The notes under the pieces were generated by a model that saw only the letters and a list, made by a program, of their open reading frames with translations, had not been told where the DNA came from and did no database searches. Position numbers and translations under genes: made by a program. A DNA stretch of 64,000 nt from Syncephalastrum monosporum B8922. Lineage: Eukaryota; Mucoromycota; Mucoromycetes; Mucorales; Syncephalastraceae. Shown piece after piece: positions 23,534-34,613 of the stretch (positions are counted from its first letter, which is position 1; each line of letters opens with the position of its first letter). Where the stretch lies: the NCBI GenBank assembly GCA_000697355.1, contig JNEN01001278.1, forward strand, positions 124,001-188,000. Direction: 5' to 3'.

Positions 23534-23721
23534 ATCTGCACCGAGTGTCCCAGCCAAACGAATTATCTGCACCGGCCAAAAATTATCTGCACCGAGTGTC
23601 CCAGCCAAACGAAGTCATCTGCACCGGCCAAAAATTATCTGCACCGAGTGTCCCAGCCAAACGAAGTTATCTGCACCGGCCAAAAATTATCTGCACCGAG
23701 TGTCCCAGCCAAACGAAGTTA
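23534..23721. repeat. Tandem repeat, 52-bp unit, ~3.6 copies
   Basis: Units start at 23534 (51 bp, one base missing), 23585, 23637 and 23689 (partial, ~33 bp). Each unit contains ATCTGCACCGAGTGTCCCAG followed later by ATCTGCACCGGCCAAAAATT, so a shorter ATCTGCACCG motif also recurs within each unit. Copies are almost identical. The array lies between the gag-like frame and the right inverted repeat. Peptides read through it are repetitive and not credible proteins. Confidence 0.95.
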
Positions 23722-23772
23722 GTCAATTGGTCATAAAAAAATTTTTTTTTACCAGCACTTGCGCCTTGGTTA

Positions 23773-24181
23773 TATAGAGTATGTTTTCCTCTTGTCAACC
23801 TTGTATCCCGCGCTTCACACCGATACTGATGTTCTCCGGGCATATGTATACTCAGTTTCTATGCGTAGGAGGTTCTAGGTGCGACAAAGACGGATGTCGG
23901 AACAAAAGTCGAAACAAAGTCGAATAGCTGTGGAGCCGTCATGCGCAGATTAGCTATGTCTATGACACCATGATACGTCGTCAACAACTGAAGCAGATCC
24001 GGTACAAATTCGATCACGACACCAGCTACCTTCTCACTCGGTCACTAGCGCCACAAACAAACTTCGACCACCTCCGCCCGTACACAATTTGGGCCATCTG
24101 TGACTATGATGGCACTTCTGCAATCATATCGCGAGCAACGCTATTGTCTCGGTTGATCAGCTTGTGGCGGCCGCCGTACTT
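23773..24181. repeat. Inverted repeat, right arm
   Basis: Partner of 21314-21724 in opposite orientation. The plus-strand frame here (IRRQQLKQIRYKF... and then SRATLLSRLISL) parallels the minus-strand frame of the left arm with a few substitutions. Base-level identity is highest in the ~190 bp nearest the loop. Confidence 0.9.
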
Positions 24182-24470
24182 ACAATCACGAATCCTTGTC
24201 GCTTTTGCAAGGTAGCGCAGCAATCATTGGGAGCATATGTGCAAACTCAAACGCAAGTACCTGGAGCAACAGAAAATAAGGAATCGAATAGCGATAACCC
24301 TGGACCATATGATCGGTAAGGTAGCGAACAGCTGAAGAAAAAAGACGTGCAGAAGCTTATGCATTTGCAAACCAGACGGTTTGTCAGCTCTCTGCAAGAA
24401 ATCGTCGGTGATCTCCTCGACTTGTTTGGTGAAGCGGATGCATTGCGTGTGAAGTATAACAAGGACTGAA
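24182..24470 (+). pseudogene. Diverged duplicate flanking the right inverted repeat
   Basis: After the right arm the plus strand carries an extra ~180 bp and then a stretch encoding LQEIVGDLLDLFGEADALRV. This corresponds to LPEIFGDLLGMFGDADVMPV on the minus strand of the left flank. A stop follows soon after. This is consistent with an older, larger inverted duplication of one coding sequence, now decayed. Gene identity unknown. Confidence 0.4.
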
Positions 24471-25007
24471 TGCCATATTTTATAATCGATGAAATGGTAG
24501 AATCACAAATTGATGATATAGTACTACCAACACCTTCTCTTCTCGAACCTGATGACTTTGATATCACAGTGTTACTTACCAGTTACTACCCCACGTGCTT
24601 CGCGACACACATTTCACTTCTTCCACCATACCCTGCATTTGTCTAGACACCAAGCGCGTAACGTCGGATGATCTTGTTTAATGAAATCTTCTGCAAAATG
24701 AATTGCACCATGGGGAACCCACAAAGCCGGCTGAGTAGCCGATTACAATGGCGAAATAAAGTACATTGGTCGGGAGAGGGGGGTCTGCTAGAGCGCATAT
24801 CCTTCAAGCTGCAAACATGCCACCACGTAAAATATGAGAACGATAGTTATTACGTATGCTGAGTCTATACAAGAGAATGTGCTTTATTATGCAAAAGATA
24901 AAAGGACTTCTTTTTTTTTTTTTTAAAAAAAAAAGGAAGAGGAGAGAGCGAGAGGCAAATGGCAAAAGTGAAGAGAAAAAAATAAAAAGAAAATAAAAAA
25001 ATTTTGA
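24471..25007. other. Intergenic region
   Basis: About 540 bp ending in A/T homopolymers (24909-24935) and an A/G-rich stretch next to the RPA190 stop, likely its 3' UTR. No gene seen. Confidence 0.5.
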
Positions 25008-28000
25008 TTATTGGGATGCAACAAGGGGCTGCAAGACCTGGAAGGAGCCGGTACCGGCCTCGACGACCTTGCCCATGACGATGCGCGCAGAGGGGGATTC
25101 GAGCGTGTCATAATCACCGTGCAGGGTTGTGTCGGTCAGGAACTTGCAGGTGGACTCGAAGGACATCTTGAGGAAGGGAGACGTGTTCGAGGCAAGACCG
25201 ATACGGTTGAACGGCTTATAGCCACCCTCAAAGGTCATGTAGTCTGCAATAAGCGTCAGATGGCGCCGGTCGACTGTGATACCGTAGACGGCGAACACGC
25301 CACCGATTTCCTTGATGATGGCATTGCGCGCGGCCTCAACACCGTACGTCTCGAGGATGGCGGCAATGTCGTTGGTGTCGATACAGTTCATGTCGATCAG
25401 ATCATCGTGCTGCCACATGCCCTTGAGGTTGACACCCTCGGTCTGCAACCGTTTGGACGTATCGTTCTCGGTCGGGTTGATGTATTCAAAGCAGCGCTGG
25501 ATGCCCTTGATCTCGTGGAGGACGACGCTGGGTGTGACGCGCTCGATTAAGCTGACCATCAGGATCTTCTTGGTGTCGGCAGGGAACTAGTAAAGGGAAA
25601 AGCAGAAAGATTAAGAAAACACAATTTCAAGGAATGCGGCTGGCTGTCCACTTACTGTCATCTCCACCTCGCACCAGGAGCCGTGCTTGTCATCAAACTT
25701 CCAAGACGTCACGTACTGGCTCTTGGCCTTGGCAACATTCTCGAGCGATCGGGCCTGGGCAGGCTCGACCTCGACCATCTCGTCGTCCGAATCGTCACCG
25801 CCAGCCTTGGCGGCGGCTTCGAGCGCGGCCTCCTCGGACTCGATCGAGTCCTCGACTGCCTCCTCGTCTTCATCATCGGGCTCGTAGCTGGCAGCCTCCT
25901 TTGTCCGCGAGCTCAGACGGGCATCGGTGGCGTCGCCATCACCGTGGTCAGACTCGTACTCGGCCTCGACCTCGGCCGAATCGTCGATGAGCGACTCCTC
26001 GCCGCCAACCTTTTTGCCGGCAGCAATGTCATCCGACATGATCTTCTTGCTCGCCTTGATGTCTTTGCGGATGGCGTTCTCCAGCTGCTGAATGAACGTG
26101 GTTGCCAGCACCTCCTTGACCTGCTTGGCCCGGGCACGGTACTCCTCCTTGTACTCCTCCTCGCTAAACAGGTTGAGTCGGATCGAGTACACCTTGGAGC
26201 GGCGGTTGTTGTTCTCGAGCGAGCGGGCCGTCATGCTCTCGACCACGACCACGTTATCAATGATTTGTGACAGCGTGAGGCGCGATGCACGCTTGCAAAA
26301 GTGGCTCGACTGCTTGGCGGACACGTCCGGTTTGAGGGGCAGAAGCATGGTCGGGGTCTTGATGACACGCGCGGCGGTCATGATAATCTCACGCAGACGC
26401 GGGATACCGAGGGTGACGTTGGCAGCACCGTAACCAGCGAAATGGAACGTGTTGAGCGTCATCTGGGTGGAGGGCTCACCGACGGACTGCGCCGCGAGGA
26501 GACCCACGGCTTCACCGGCGTCGACCAAGCTGTGCAAGTATTTGAGGTGCATCAGTGCGCGGAACTTGCCCTTGCTGAGGTTGGAGAACCGCTCATTGTT
26601 CTTGGTGATACCGGTCTTCTTGGAGAACGGCATGTTGTCCGGGTTATCCTCGACGTATTTCTTCATGCCGAGCGCAAAGCTCTCGGACACAACACCCAGA
26701 TGCCTGGACGGGCTGTAGACGGACAGTGCCGGGTCGTATTTGCTTGGCTTCTTGAGCGCCTTCTTTGTGTATTCTTCGCCGGTCGTGGTATCAATGGTGG
26801 CAAGCGCGGCTTTCGGGTTGTACTTCTCGGACAGCATGGCATAGTTGTGTGCAGAGAAACCGAATTTGTTGAGATATTTGGCCTTGGTCACATCGAGCGA
26901 GTCCTCGCCATAGTTGAATTGCAAGATGGAGCCATCCGAGTCGCGCACGGTGTGATCGTACTGCACACTCAGACCTTCAAGATGCTTGATCAAACAACGC
27001 TGGAGGTAACCCGAACGGGAGGTCTTGACAGCCGTATCGATAAGACCTTCACGACCCGCCATACAATGGAAGTAGTACTCTTGCGGGCTGATACCGGTCA
27101 AGAAACGGCCGCTGACGAAACCACCCGCACGTGCAGCAGTATCGTAGGGCATGAACGAGGGCAAGGACCGGCCGGACATCATGAGCGGCACACGGCGACC
27201 TTCGAGTTCTTGCTGACCCAACATACACGAGATCTGGGCGGCGTTGACGTTGGAGCCCTTGGCACCAGACACCGTCATCATTTGCATGTCGTTGTGAGGG
27301 AATTGGCGGACAAGGCCGTGCGGCAGACACTTTTCGGTGACGGACGACGTCAGCTTGTTGACCTTCGACTTCATGGCGTTGTCAAGACCAGCCAGTTTGT
27401 TATCGTCACGTGCAACCTCCTGCATGCGAAGCTCGAATTCTATAGCATGAAATGAGCATACTCCTATAGATTTATATATCCGCGCAGAAAATCAAATGTT
27501 CTTACCTTCTTGCAGCTTCTCCTTGGACACCGTCTTGGCCGTCTCGGCCAAGCCGAGGTACTCGAGATGGGCTTCGCGACCGAGGTCCTTGCCGTTGTCA
27601 ATGAGGTCACGACGCCACTTGTCACCCTCCTCGGTCAGGATCAGATCGTCCATACGACAGGTGAAGCCGTGGGTCTGTACAAAGGTGATGAACAAACGGC
27701 CGAGGATACTGAGCAGCTTGCCCGCCGACTCGGCACCGTACAGCTCGTAGACGGCGTGCACGAGACCGTAGGCGGTCGCACCAAACTGGGACTTGTCGAG
27801 CACACCCGTGATGAGCTCACCATCCATGACGAGCACCTTCTCTTCCTCCTTGGCGACGGGGCCCCAGAAACGACCGGGGACCTTGCTCTTGGACTCCATG
27901 TTGAGCTGGGCTTTGCCAGTGGTCAGATTGAGGAGAATCGTCGAGATGATCTGCTTGCCAGTCCAGAGCGGCTGGGGCTTGATGACGGTGGGGGGCATGG

Positions 28001-30222
28001 TCAGGACGCGGCCGTTGCCGGTATTGTCCTGCTCGGGGCGCAGACACGCGTACAAGAGCTGATGGTACTGGTCCTTGGTGAAGAACGAGTTGCGCGAGGT
28101 CATCCACACGCCCGAAACGACGTGGTCCTGGATGAGACCACGCAGCGGGTTACCACTGGTCGGGACGAGGTACTGGTTGTCGTTGTTGGCGATAAAAGAC
28201 GCTTCGGCGCGGGCAATCTCGTTTTGCGGGAAATGCATGTTCATCTCGTCACCGTCGAAATCGGCGTTGTACGTGTTACAGTTGGCGTAGTGCATGCGAA
28301 TGGTCTTCTCGCCGGGCAGGACGCGGACCTTGTGGGCCATGATGGACGGCTTGTGGAGCGTGGGCTGACGATTCATCAGGACCATGTCACCGTTCCGGAT
28401 ATGGCGCAGGACCTTCTTGTTGATTGTCTGGGTGCGCGTCGCATAGGGGTCGCTGGCGCCGTGCGAGCTGCGAGGGGCCAAGAGCGAGTTGGCGAGCGCG
28501 ACACGCGACTCCATCGTGAGCGACGACAGATCATCGACCGACTGGTCCTCGTGCTGGACGTGGGTGGCACCGGGCCACTTTGTGGGACCGTTGATGACGG
28601 CCTGGCGCACCTCCTTGAAGTTGTGGGCTGTCACTGGCTCGGGGTAGGTCAGCTTGGTGGCAAAGACCATAGGCACGCCAATCTCGGAGGTCTCGATATA
28701 CGGATCGGGCGAAATGACGGAACGCGCAGCAAAGTTGACGCGCTTGCCCATCATGTGCTTACGGAACAGACCTTCCTTCTTCTCGAGGGCCTGGCGAATG
28801 CCGGGTGGCGCACGCGAGGCGTTGCCGACGTTATCAGGATTCTTCGTCGAGTCAATAAGCGAGTTGACGCGGTGCTGGAGCTCGATCATGGCGGCAAGCA
28901 TCATCTCGTGAGCGCGCGTGATTTGCTCTTTCTCGGTGGCTTCCTGGAGGCGGCCCGAGATCTCGGACACGCGGTGGCTCGCCTTGAGAATATCGCTCAG
29001 GAGCTGGTTCTGGGCCGATTCAAAGACCTTGTCGCCCATGACGGAGGGCGGGCGGAAGCGGGTAGGCGACACAGCCAGGGTCTCGATGAAGAACATGGTG
29101 AAGCGGGCCTTGCGGGACTTACCGGCCGAGCCCGGGGTGTTGGCGCCGTAAAGAAGGGTAAGGACGTCGGTCTCTTCTTTGAAGAGGCGTTCCATCTCCT
29201 TGCGCACCTCGAGCGAGGACAGATATCGCTGCTTGCCGGCCGGTTTCTTCTTTGGCTTCTCCTGCTCACCATCCTCTTGGACGGCATTCTCAGCCTCCAT
29301 TGTCTTCTGATCCTTCTTCGTCAATCGCAGCTGGAAGAACTTGACAGAGCCCTCGCGGCGCAGCGGGGGCGAAATGACCTGGCAGCTCTGGCAGCGCTTG
29401 GTGCCGACGCAGACCTTCAAGAACTCGGACATGACCCGCTTGCGTACATCATTGATGACGGTCACCTTGTAGTTGGCGGCTGCGGTGCGGCGCGCCTCTT
29501 TATCGTCGAGACTCTCTCTGAGGTAATTGTCTAGGGCAAACGGTCAACTTTTTCATTCGTCTCTCACTAAACGCCCTTGTCTGGCATACCGAGTTTCTCG
29601 AGGAGGGTGGTCTCGGCATCGGTCGAAAGGCTGCCTGAATCATCCTTCTTTTCTTCTTCGCCCTTCTTGGGCTTCGTGTACAAGAAAAGGTCGTCGACGT
29701 CCTGGGCCTGCTGCAAAAGGCCACGCTGCAAAAGCTCGAGTTTCACGATCGTCTTCCGGACCTAGTGCCCCTTGAATAAGTAAAAGCCAAAGGCGAAGGG
29801 GCATGGTAAAAGAAACGTACTTCAAATCGGGTGGCCTTGAGTTTGTGGCAGTGGTTACATTTGGCGCGCAGAAGGGCATAGAGCGTGTCAAAGAAGAGCG
29901 GGTGGTAGGTCGGCATGGGCAGCTCAATATGGCCAAAATGGCCAGGGCACTTGAAGTGGTTCTGCGAACATGTACCACAGCTGCATATAGGTTAGTCCAG
30001 GGCTTATAAGTAATTGTGTGTCATTCTTGTCTGTTACATTTCTGATTTGCGGAAGGGACCTAGGGAAGGGTCATAAAGACCGCCTTTGGTGGGGTGCCCA
30101 AAGTTGTCAAAAAGAGTGGGGTTGGTGATTTGCTTGACTGAAATGTTCCGAATCTCCTGGGGATCATAGAAGGAGAACGACACACTGTCGATTTCGGAAC
30201 TAATGGGGCGCGAGATGTTCAT
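25008..30222 (-). CDS. RPA190: DNA-directed RNA polymerase I largest subunit
   Basis: Six exons (30222-30038, 29980-29821, 29761-29590, 29530-27506, 27439-25656, 25586-25008) join in phase to 1634 residues, close to the ~1660 of yeast Rpa190. The N-terminal clamp zinc site is CGTCSQNHFKCPGHFGHIE, continued by CNHCHK. The catalytic Mg-binding motif NADFDGDEMNMH is at ~594-605. Other conserved blocks are FRKHMMGKRVNFAARSVISP, MNRQPTLHKPS, the bridge-helix/trigger-loop region GLLAAQSVGEPSTQMTLNTFHFAG and the C-terminal ALETYGVEAARNAI-like block (here ILETYGVEAARNAII). An acidic linker (about codons opposite 25740-26000) sits in the Pol I-specific insertion of the jaw. The enzyme transcribes rRNA in the nucleolus. 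Exon 3 uses a GTATGC donor; a later in-frame end would hit a stop. It is divergent from TBCE. Confidence 0.97.
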
Positions 30223-30789
30223 GGCACCAAGAACAACTCTTTTTTTTTTTCGGTCCTCCTGTCAAGTAAAGCAAAGCGGAGCTGTCCGTCCCAAGAGGTT
30301 TAAAAAAATGTGGCCCGCAGAAAACGCAGTAACATGAACAAAGCCACACATAATTTCAAATTGCCTCCCTCTTTGATTACATAATGTACGCTTGTATCCC
30401 TGTGCAGTTGTTTCCATGAAAAATGAAGCCAACTTAAGATTGATTTTGTCGGTATGTTGAGTGGTCTGAAAAGCAACTCAATGTAATAAAAGAAATGTCC
30501 AAGTGTACTGCACAGCACCGTACAGTCTGAGGATATTAGAGACAGCTACCTTGCATCGAGTCGATGTAGCGTAAACACGGTATGTGAATGGAGCGTATAT
30601 TGTAGCGTGTGCCTGAGGCAATATGGACTTATGCGATAGATGAGAATGTGTATGTATACACGAGCACTACATACTGTATGTGCAAATGAGCGAGGCGGTT
30701 TCCTTTTTTGAGTGATCCATGCTGAAATCTTTCAACGCAGTGGCACAACACGCTTGCTATTCAAACTCCTTCTACCACCCTCGAACAGA
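30223..30789. promoter_or_regulatory. Divergent promoter region of RPA190 and TBCE
   Basis: The 567 bp between the two start codons should hold both promoters. A T10 run lies just upstream of the RPA190 ATG (30241-30250). No clear TATA box or palindromic operator stood out on either side. The assignment is by position only. Confidence 0.5.
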
Positions 30790-33014
30790 ATGGTCGCGGT
30801 AGGCGATCGCATCCAAGTCGATCAGGACTGCGCGACGATCCGCTTTATCGGCCCCGTCGCGGGCTCCAAAGGCGAATGGCTCGGTGTGGAATGGGACGAT
30901 CCCAGCCGGGGCAAGCATGACGGCACCCATCAGGGCGTTTCTTACTTTACGTGCAGGTACATCCCCCAATCTGTTCCTTGTTGTCTAGTCACGCACCAAC
31001 GCCTTGTATCCTTCTGGCAGTTCACCCACCAGTGGCTCTTTTATCCGGAATCACCCGGCCAAAGTGCTGACTGGCAAAGAATTCTTACCTGTCCTCGTCG
31101 AAAAGTACCTCGACCAGGTCGACACGGGGGAGTATGATGCTGCCAAAGACCGCGGCGAGGTCGTCTTTGGTGCCAATCGAGATATCAAGGTCGAGACTGT
31201 AGGCTTCGAGAAAATCAAACGGAAACAAAGGTCAGTGAATGCACCCGTGACAGTTGGTTTCGAATTCGATGATCTTATTTTTTATTTTATTTTTATTTTA
31301 TCCTTGTGTTCTCGCGTCTGTGCAGGATGCTGAGTCAACTTGCTGTCGTGGGTCTGAGAGATCTTCAGGTCGCACATGCCGGTCCGTTTGGCAAGATTGC
31401 TGAGCAGAAGCTGGGTAAAGTGCTGCATATTGTTTTTTTCTTCTCTTTGACTGACAACAAAGCCCAAAAGGCATTCGGGACCTGGATTTATCCAAATGCC
31501 TGATCACGCACTGGGATACCTTGGCCGACATTGTGGCGCAGTTGCCCCACCTGAGGGTTCTACGTCTCAAGTAATTGATTTGCATTTATGGTTTAATGAA
31601 TATCAAGGCCAACCTATGCATACTTAGTCAGACCCGCCTTCTACCGCCGCCCAATGATCCGGTGCAGCTGCACCGCCTCGATCATTCGCCTTTTGCTGAC
31701 CTCACCACCCTCGCCTTGAGCGGCACACGCACCACCTTCGCCGATATCCTCCGCCTCGAACCGTTGTTCCCCCATCTGGAAGACTTGCAGCTTGGCGCGT
31801 GTCAGCTTTCAAGTCTAGAGACGGTTCAGCCGCATCAGCTAAAAAAACTAAAGTGGCTGAATCTTGAAGAAAATAGCATTGCAAGTTGGGGAGAGGTTGC
31901 CAAATTGGGCCAGCTGCAGAGGTACATAAAACATAAACACACACAAAACTCGCCCTCAATGGCTCACACTATGTTGACGAATGCATATCCGACTCAATTA
32001 GTCTTGATACCCTGTATCTGAATCACAACCAAATCTCACAGGTCCACGCTATCCCGAGCGGCCATTTTGAGCGGCTCGAGTTCCTGCGCCTTGATGACAA
32101 TGCTCTCACAGATTTGCACAACCTCGATATGCTCAACGCGCTGCCGTCGCTGACCAAGCTCCGCATCAAACGAAACCCCGTATTTCACGGTATGAATGTC
32201 ACGGGATCAATGAATGTTTTTGTTGCTTTTAGCTTTTTCTCCTTTCCTCCACTCATCATGCGCTGAACAGATATGAGTAACACCCAGGCGACAGCAGAGA
32301 TTATGGGTCGCATAGCCCGTCTCCATATGGTCAATGGTACTACTGTAAGTATTGTTTTGGCAAGTTTCGCAGCAATTAAAGTCACGCGACCCCTATCATA
32401 TATAATAGCTGACGAGCCGCGAACGCGATGACTTTGAGCGGTACTACCTCAGCCGCTGCGTTGCGGATGGTGCAACCCACGACGCTATCGCACAGCATCA
32501 CCCGCGTTACCGAGAATTGTGCGCCAGTAAGGACAAATATCTGAAATCTTATCATGCACTCATTCGTGGGCAGAGCACGGCGAACCCGATCTTGGTGCCA
32601 ACGCCAAGGAGAAGAGCGCAGCGACTATGAATGATCGGCTAATAGGTATGTTATGATTCAGTAATTCTATCATGATATGGAATGACATGCGTGCGCGTGC
32701 GCGTCGTCGTCTTTTATTTGCTAGAGATTACCCTTAGTCTGAGACCACGTGTGGACGTTGAAGAATTGACCGATCCGAGCCAACTCCCCCAAGCAACGAA
32801 AACCATAACGCGCCGGTTGCTCGGCACCCTGTTAGTCCGCAATTTGCGGCACATAATACGTAAACTTTTCAACATACCCGCATCCCGACAGCAACTCTAC
32901 GTCCTGCAACGCAGCGAGGCACGCCATGTGTTGATGGACATCACAGATGAGTTACGCGACCTGCGCTTCTACGGCATTGGTTCTGGTGATGAAGTCATTA
33001 TCTTTGAACAATGA
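30790..33014 (+). CDS. TBCE: Tubulin-folding cofactor E
   Basis: Ten exons (30790-30956, 31021-31230, 31326-31414, 31471-31570, 31628-31921, 32002-32189, 32271-32344, 32409-32526, 32574-32645, 32725-33014) keep phase throughout and give 533 residues, about the length of human TBCE. The order is an N-terminal CAP-Gly domain (GDRIQVDQDCATIRFIGPV, GEWLGVEWDD), a leucine-rich repeat region (RDLDLSKCLI, LEDLQLGACQLSSL, LKWLNLEENSI, LEFLRLDDNALT) and a C-terminal ubiquitin-like domain ending VIIFEQ. TBCE receives alpha-tubulin and, with cofactors C and D, assembles or takes apart the tubulin dimer in the cytosol. The start at 30790 puts the CAP-Gly at the N-terminus as usual; an in-frame upstream ATG exists at 30712. 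Introns are 47-95 nt. Confidence 0.95.
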
Positions 33015-33208
33015 AACACGCATGTGTGTGCGCTCACACCCGAATTATCTAAATATACATATGAAAAATCAGAAATTAGTGCTACGCTTCGAGTCATTGC
33101 TGTTAGCATCGATGCAATAGGATTTACATTGGTATATGAAAAAAGAAACAATGAACGCAGAAAGGGATAAGGGGTTAAAGAGGCAGAGCGGGTGACCGTC
33201 TGTGTCCT

Positions 33209-33210
<2 letters not shown>

Positions 33211-33255
<45 letters not shown>
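33211..33255. repeat. Poly(A) homopolymer, 45 nt
   Basis: An uninterrupted run of 45 A, about 200 bp after the TBCE stop. It could be a decayed retroposon tail or a slippage product. No upstream retroposed gene is visible. Confidence 0.95.
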
Positions 33256-33259
<4 letters not shown>

Positions 33260-33575
33260 GTAAAAAAGGCGGCAGGTGTGTTGAGGAAAGGGGGGGGGGT
33301 TATGAGGGGTTGAGGTGGAGTGAATGTGGTGGGATGCTCAAACCTTAACAAGCGTATATCTGCTCATCTGAGCATTTCTGTGTTTGTGTATGGAAAAACG
33401 TGCATCATTCGCAGTCAGGGGTCCCTTCTTCCCCCACTATTTCCACGCGCGGTCATCTGAAACGGTTGATCCCATGACAAGATAGCTTGGAGGCAAACTC
33501 ACTCTCCATACATACGCACACACACCAGCATACCCATCTTCTTCTGCCTATAATACCTTTCTTTCTTTCTCTCTC

Positions 33576-33579
<4 letters not shown>

Positions 33580-33615
<36 letters not shown>
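33580..33615. repeat. (CT)n microsatellite in a pyrimidine-rich leader
   Basis: A near-perfect TC dinucleotide run inside a ~150-bp pyrimidine-rich block directly upstream of the gene at 33695. CT-rich leaders recur before several genes in this window and probably mark core promoters/5' UTRs. Confidence 0.85.
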
Positions 33616-33617
<2 letters not shown>

Positions 33618-33694
33618 ATTTGTTCTTCTTCTCCTTCATACTCTCTCTCTATCTTTTTCTCTCTCACCTACACGCCTTCATTCATAGCACCACC

Positions 33695-34078
33695 ATGTCC
33701 TCGGGTGAAACGCAAGTCTTGCAGCAGCATCGCCTTCCTGATATCCGTCGGCAATGTTCAGATACCGTGGTGTTGCCGCCTATGCAGCACTTTATAGACA
33801 CACATCATTATACCAGGCCCTCCTCCGCATCTCCTCCTCCAACGACGACGCCTTTCCAGGCGCAGTGGCTCTACTTTAGCAACGCACGCTGGATCCCGCT
33901 CGATACGCATAATCATACCAAGCTCGAACGGACCCTTCAACTCGGTGGCGTATTTGTCGATATCCAGGATAGTCACTTCCCAGACGTTCAGCGAATTCGT
34001 GTCTTCCCCGGAGCCGATTATTTGAGCTACCTCGGCATCCGCTATCGTATCAGTAGAGTCTTTCTTCCCGCCTTATGA
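33695..34078 (+). CDS. Small protein with a WWE-like domain, function unknown
   Basis: A single exon gives 127 residues. The start (CACCACCATGTCC) has a good initiation context after the CT-rich leader; an in-frame upstream ATG at 33620 lies inside the CT tract. Residues 1-50 are low complexity. The rest has one compact-looking block: WLYFSNARWIPLDTHN, then KLERTLQLGGVFVDIQDSHF, then VRIRVFPGADYLSYLG-type sequence (here QRIRVFPGADYLSYLGIRYR). The W-x-F-...-W-P and Val/Asp strand pattern resembles the WWE-like N-terminal part of fungal DDHD-type phospholipases, without the lipase. That likeness is an impression only. Function unknown; it may be a free-standing adaptor. Confidence 0.65.
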   Translation: MSSGETQVLQQHRLPDIRRQCSDTVVLPPMQHFIDTHHYTRPSSASPPPTTTPFQAQWLYFSNARWIPLDTHNHTKLERTLQLGGVFVDIQDSHFPDVQRIRVFPGADYLSYLGIRYRISRVFLPAL

Positions 34079-34613
34079 TGTTGCTGTTGATGTTTTCTCG
34101 TGCCTGTCTTTTTTATATTGTAATTCATCCCTTGTTTCTTCTTCCTTCTTTCTTTTTCTTTGGCCCTGATTAGCCTAGATACCAGTTTACGTACCCCATT
34201 AAACATCTATTCTTCCATTTAAAAAGGACCGGATGGCTTAAGAGAGTGTATGGTTCGCACCGTATGCAAATTTTTGTATATTATATGCAAAAGTAGAACT
34301 GCGCGGGTGTATGCCATGTTTGTTTGTCAAGAGAATATGAGAAACGGGAAAGTGCATGGCAGTTACGTGAATGGTCCCTGTCCATCAGCATGACCTGCTC
34401 TATATTCTATCGAGTGATACCTCATTCATGCTCACGCGTCATTTTTTTTTTTTTTTTTTGTGAAAAATCAAGCGTCCAATGTCAGCCTGCCACCACCCAC
34501 GACCACAGTGTAACCTCTCACCTTTCTCTTACCTTTTCCGTTCTTCTTTTGTCCACTCGCTGCTCCCGGGCTCTCCTGCCCCAAGACTCACTTGACAAAA
34601 ACTCATACGGAGG
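34079..34613. other. Intergenic region
   Basis: About 535 bp between two plus-strand genes. T-rich 3' UTR-like sequence at first, a T18-type run near 34441-34460 and pyrimidine-rich sequence before BOS1. No gene seen. Confidence 0.5.

Larger units (their letters stand above)
21314..24181 (-). mobile_element. Decayed DIRS-like retroelement between inverted repeats
   Basis: A reverse transcriptase/RNase H reading frame on the minus strand, preceded by a short gag-like frame, lies between two inverted copies of the same ~410-bp sequence (21314-21724 and 23773-24181). The RT type (YLDDLLVLA catalytic box, RNase H FTDASNTGWG, VPSRFNPADAPSR near the end) matches DIRS-type elements, which carry inverted rather than direct terminal repeats. 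No tyrosine recombinase or methyltransferase frame is present, and the RT frame stops at the left repeat border, so the element is incomplete. Whether the inverted repeats are the element's own termini or a duplicated host sequence is not settled. Confidence 0.7.

Noticed and set aside
23484..23777. Plus-strand frames with a repeating Pro/Ala/Lys/Arg peptide
   Set aside because: They are a read-through of the 52-bp DNA tandem repeat in all frames, not a repetitive protein gene.
26301..27455. 384-codon plus-strand frame antisense to RPA190 exon 5
   Set aside because: Shadow frame caused by codon usage of the real gene; no independent start, splice or motif support.
27510..29534. 674-codon open frame on the plus strand, antisense to RPA190
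   Set aside because: It mirrors RPA190 exon 4 exactly. The opposite strand codes for conserved Pol I motifs, and the antisense peptide is composition-driven with no domain.
29566..29590. Extension of RPA190 exon 3 to a later donor (after ATGCCAGACAAG)
   Set aside because: That would need a GC-type donor or hit an in-frame stop. The GTATGC donor at 29589 gives the right phase with a normal signal.
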